The notes under the pieces: generated by a model
Seen by the model: only the letters and a program-made list of their open reading frames with translations
Told to the model about the DNA's origin: nothing
Database searches by the model: none
DNA from: Muntiacus reevesi
Lineage: Eukaryota; Chordata; Mammalia; Artiodactyla; Cervidae
Assembly (NCBI RefSeq): GCF_963930625.1
Contig: NC_089260.1
Coordinates: forward strand, 79,818,618-79,882,617
DNA length: 64,000 nucleotides
Direction: 5' to 3'
Position numbers and translations under genes: made by a program
Shown: positions 61,201-64,000 of the stretch, one piece after another
How positions within the stretch are numbered: position 1 is the stretch's first letter
Layout of the letters: the number at the start of each line of letters is the position of its first letter

Positions 61201-64000
61201 AGAAAGAGCTCCGTGTACCCCCAATCATCTCGAGGTGAGAGCGAATTTCCTGGCTTCAGATCAAGAGGAATGCCAACTGTCCACCAGCACCACAAGAGGA
61301 GGCTTCTCACAACTGTACGTCTGGGAGAGGGCGTTTGAACTTATGGCCTACAGTGAAATTGAACCTGAGATGACCTGACTCGAAATCAGGCCGGAATTCT
61401 TGCAGTGACTTGAATGCAAGCTGGATTTTATCTCACAAGATAAAGGGATGTCTAAAGCCCCTCGTGAGACACTACAGAAAGCCCTAGCTCCCTGCCCTTT
61501 CTCGACAGGCGGCCTCCCATCAATTGGACAGCTTGAGAGGAGCACGGAGTTCTATGATTCCAAAGTTGACTATGCCTGACTCCTCTGGAAAATGGACAGG
61601 AGTCCCAGGATCCCAGTGGCAACAGGGAAGTGACAATGGGTCTGCCACCTCATCTCGAGAGGTTTTCCTATGGCCCTTTCAAGCCACGAGAAGACTCCCA
61701 AGGGGTGCCTCGCAACTAGACAGGAGTCCTGACGTCGCTGAGCACACCCGTGTTTGGAAGCACCATCCCCTTCGAAACTGGAGAATATACCCCAGGTTCA
61801 CACAGCAACTCGAGAAAAACCATGAGACTGCCCCCTCGCCGAGAGATGAGGCCCGATTCCCCTGCACAGCATGCAGAGCAATTGCGTGCTCCTCATCAAA
61901 CCCGAAAGGATCCTTGATTTCCTTGATGGCACTCCAGAGAAACCCCAGGAACACTCTCTCAAGTCTAGAGGGATCCTAAAGTCACTTCACCAACCAGAAA
62001 CAGCTCCATGTATTCCGAATCGTCTCGAGCTGAGAGCTGATTTCCTGGCTTCAAATCAAGAGGAATGCCAACTGTCCACAAGCACCACAAGAGGAGGCTT
62101 CTGGCAGCTGTACGTCAGGTTGAGGGAGGTTGAAACTGCGGCCTCCAGTGGAATCAACCCCGAGATGCCCTGACTCCAAATCAGGCCGGAATTCCTGCAG
62201 TGACTTGAGTGCAAGCTGGATTTCATCTCACAAGATGAAGGGATGTCTGAAGCCCCTGTGGAGACACTAGAGAATGCCCTAGCACCCTGCCCTTTCTCGA
62301 CCAGCGGCCTCCTATCCATTGGACAGCTCGAGAGGAACACGGCGTTCCATGGTTCAAAAGGAGACGATGCCTGACTCCTCTGGAAGATGGACAGGAATCC
62401 CAGGATCCCAGTGGCAACACGAAAGGGAATCTGCGTCTGCGGCCTCACCTTGAGAGGTTTTCCTATCGCCCTTTCAAGCCGCGAGGAGACTCCCGAGGAG
62501 TCCCTCGCAAGTAGACTGGAGTCCTGACGTTGCTGAACACACCCGTGTTTGGAAGGGCCATCCCCGTCGTAACTCGAGAATATACCCAGGTTCCGCCGCA
62601 ACTCGAGAAAAACCATGAGACTCCCCACTCGCCCCGAGATGAGGCCCGATTCCGCTCCACTGCGTGCAGAGCAATTCCGAGCTCCACGTCAAACGCGAAA
62701 GGAGCCTTGATTTCCTTGATGGCACTCCAGTGAAACTCAAGGAACACTCTCTCAAGTCTAGAGGGATCCTGAGGTCACTGCAGGAACCAGAAATAGCTCC
62801 GTGTACCCCCAATCATCCCGAGGTGAGAGCGAATTTCCTGGCTTCAAATCAAGAGGAATGCCAACTGTCCACAAGCACCACAAGAGGAGGCTTCTCGCAG
62901 CTCTACGTGTGGGAGAGGAACGTTGAATTTATGGGCTCCACTGGAATCGACCCCGAGATGCCCTGACTCTAAATCAGGCCGGAATTCTTGCAGTGACTTG
63001 ACTGCAAGCTGGATTTCATCTCACAAGATAAAGGGATGTCTGAAGCCCCTGGGGAGACATTAGGGAAATCCCTAGCTCCTTGCCTTTTCTAGAGATGCGG
63101 CTTCCCATCAATTGGACAGCTCGAGAGAAACACGGTGTTCAATTATTCCAAAGGAGACCATGCCTGACTCCTCTGGAAAATGGACAGGAATCCCAGGATC
63201 CCAGTGGCAACAGGAAAGGGACAATGGGTCTGCCGCCTCACCTCGAGAGGTTTTCCTATGGCCCTTTCAAGCCACAAGGAGACTCCCCAAGGGTCCCTCG
63301 CAACTAGACAGGAGTCCTGACGTCGCTGAACACACCCGTGTTTGGAAGGGCCATCCCCGACGTAACTCGAGAATATATCCCAGGTTCCCGCCGCAATTAG
63401 AGAAAAACAATGAGACTCGCCCCTCGCCGCGAGATGAGGCCCGATTCCCCTGCACAGCATGCAGAGCAATTGCGTTCTCCCCATCAAACCCGAAAGGAGC
63501 CTTGATTTCCTTGAAGGCACTCCAGAGAAACCCCAGGAACACTGTCTCAAGTCTAGAGGGATCCTAAAGCCACTTCACCAAACAGAAACAGCTCCGTGTA
63601 TTCCGAATCATCTCGAGCTGAGAGCTGATTTCCAGGCTTCAAATCAAGAGGAATGGCAACTGTCCACAAGCACCACAACAGCAGGCTTCTCGCATCTATA
63701 CGTCTGGTTGTGGAAGGTTGAAATAGCGGCCTCCAGTGGAATCGACCCCGAGATACCCTGACTCGAAATCAGGCTGGAATTCGTGCACTGACGTGAGCGC
63801 AAGCTGGATTTCATCTCCCAAGATGAAGGGATGTCTGAAGCCCCTGGGGAGACACTAGAGAATTCTCTAGCGCCCTGCCCTTTCTAGACAGGCGGCCTCC
63901 CATCCATTGGACGGCTTGAGAGTAACACGGAGTTCAATGATTCCAAAGGAGACGATGCCTGACTCCTCTGGAAAATGGACAGGAATCCCAGGATCCCAGT
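58276..64000. repeat. 8-monomer higher-order repeat, copy 2 (cut by window end)
   Basis: Second tandem copy of the 6355-bp unit, corresponding to 51921-57645; the last ~630 bp lie beyond the window. The high identity and constant register, with no indel noted, point to a recent duplication. Whether further copies follow cannot be seen here. Confidence 0.92.

Larger units (their letters stand above)
49010..64000. repeat. Satellite I-like tandem array, right block
   Basis: Same satellite as the left block and in the same orientation; it resumes inside the monomer that the provirus interrupts. Landmark starts are 49803, 50598, 51393, 52187, 52980, 53775, 54569, 55364, 56159, 56952, 57747, 58542, 59335, 60130, 60924, 61719, 62514 and 63307. 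From 51921 onward the block is a near-exact repeat of eight monomers. The array runs off the window inside a monomer. No gene, RNA or transposon is visible in it. Confidence 0.93.

Noticed and set aside
1..64000. CENP-B box in the monomer
   Set aside because: I looked for TTCG-4N-A-2N-CGGG and its complement around GTTCCCGCCGCAACTCGA and CCCTTCGTAACTCG; the spacing does not fit. A pattern scan could still find one in a variant monomer.
1..64000. Cattle 1.715 satellite I itself
   Set aside because: The cattle unit is about 1.4 kb and this period is ~790 bp. Family membership is kept but the cattle assignment is not.

Overview
The window is ruminant (pecoran) centromeric or pericentromeric satellite DNA interrupted by one endogenous retrovirus. 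It contains no intact host gene. About 56.5 kb is a head-to-tail array of roughly 790-bp monomers. I placed 71 copies of one landmark (GACAGGAGTCCTGAC and close variants), spaced mostly 784-796 bp apart. Each monomer is built from about 25 degenerate subrepeats of about 31 bp. This matches the satellite I family of ruminants (related to bovine 1.715), which is known for a 31-bp basic repeat. A unit near 0.8 kb fits sheep/goat-type or deer-type satellite I better than the 1.4-kb cattle unit, but the sequence alone does not fix the species. A Bov-tA-type SINE inside the retrovirus independently points to ruminants.

Layout: 1-41571 is satellite; 41572-49009 is a minus-strand class II (betaretrovirus-like) provirus with paired LTRs and a 6-bp target duplication; 49010-64000 is satellite again. 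Monomers fall into two diverged classes, X and Y, which alternate in many places, so the base unit looks like an X-Y dimer of about 1.58 kb. Longer repeats lie on top of this: a 9-monomer shift (7115 bp) near 2.5-11.7 kb, a 6-monomer repeat (about 4733 bp) at 13.0-22.4 kb, a 2-monomer tract (1587 bp) at 25.9-27.9 kb, a diverged 8-monomer-like block at 31.3-37.7 kb, and a nearly identical 8-monomer repeat (6355 bp) at 51.9-64.0 kb. Several places show class switches between otherwise homologous copies, as expected from unequal exchange and gene conversion.

The provirus reads right to left: 5' LTR, a perfect tRNA-Lys3 primer site, splice donor, broken gag, a dUTPase-protease frame, the start of reverse transcriptase (split by the SINE), about 1.9 kb of AT-rich DNA that does not look retroviral, the integrase tail, a broken env, polypurine tract, 3' LTR. 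Its cis signals are clean but no coding gene is complete, so it is a defective element that was probably copied in trans. Nothing here supports a new enzymatic or defence system; the notable content is satellite architecture and the mosaic provirus.
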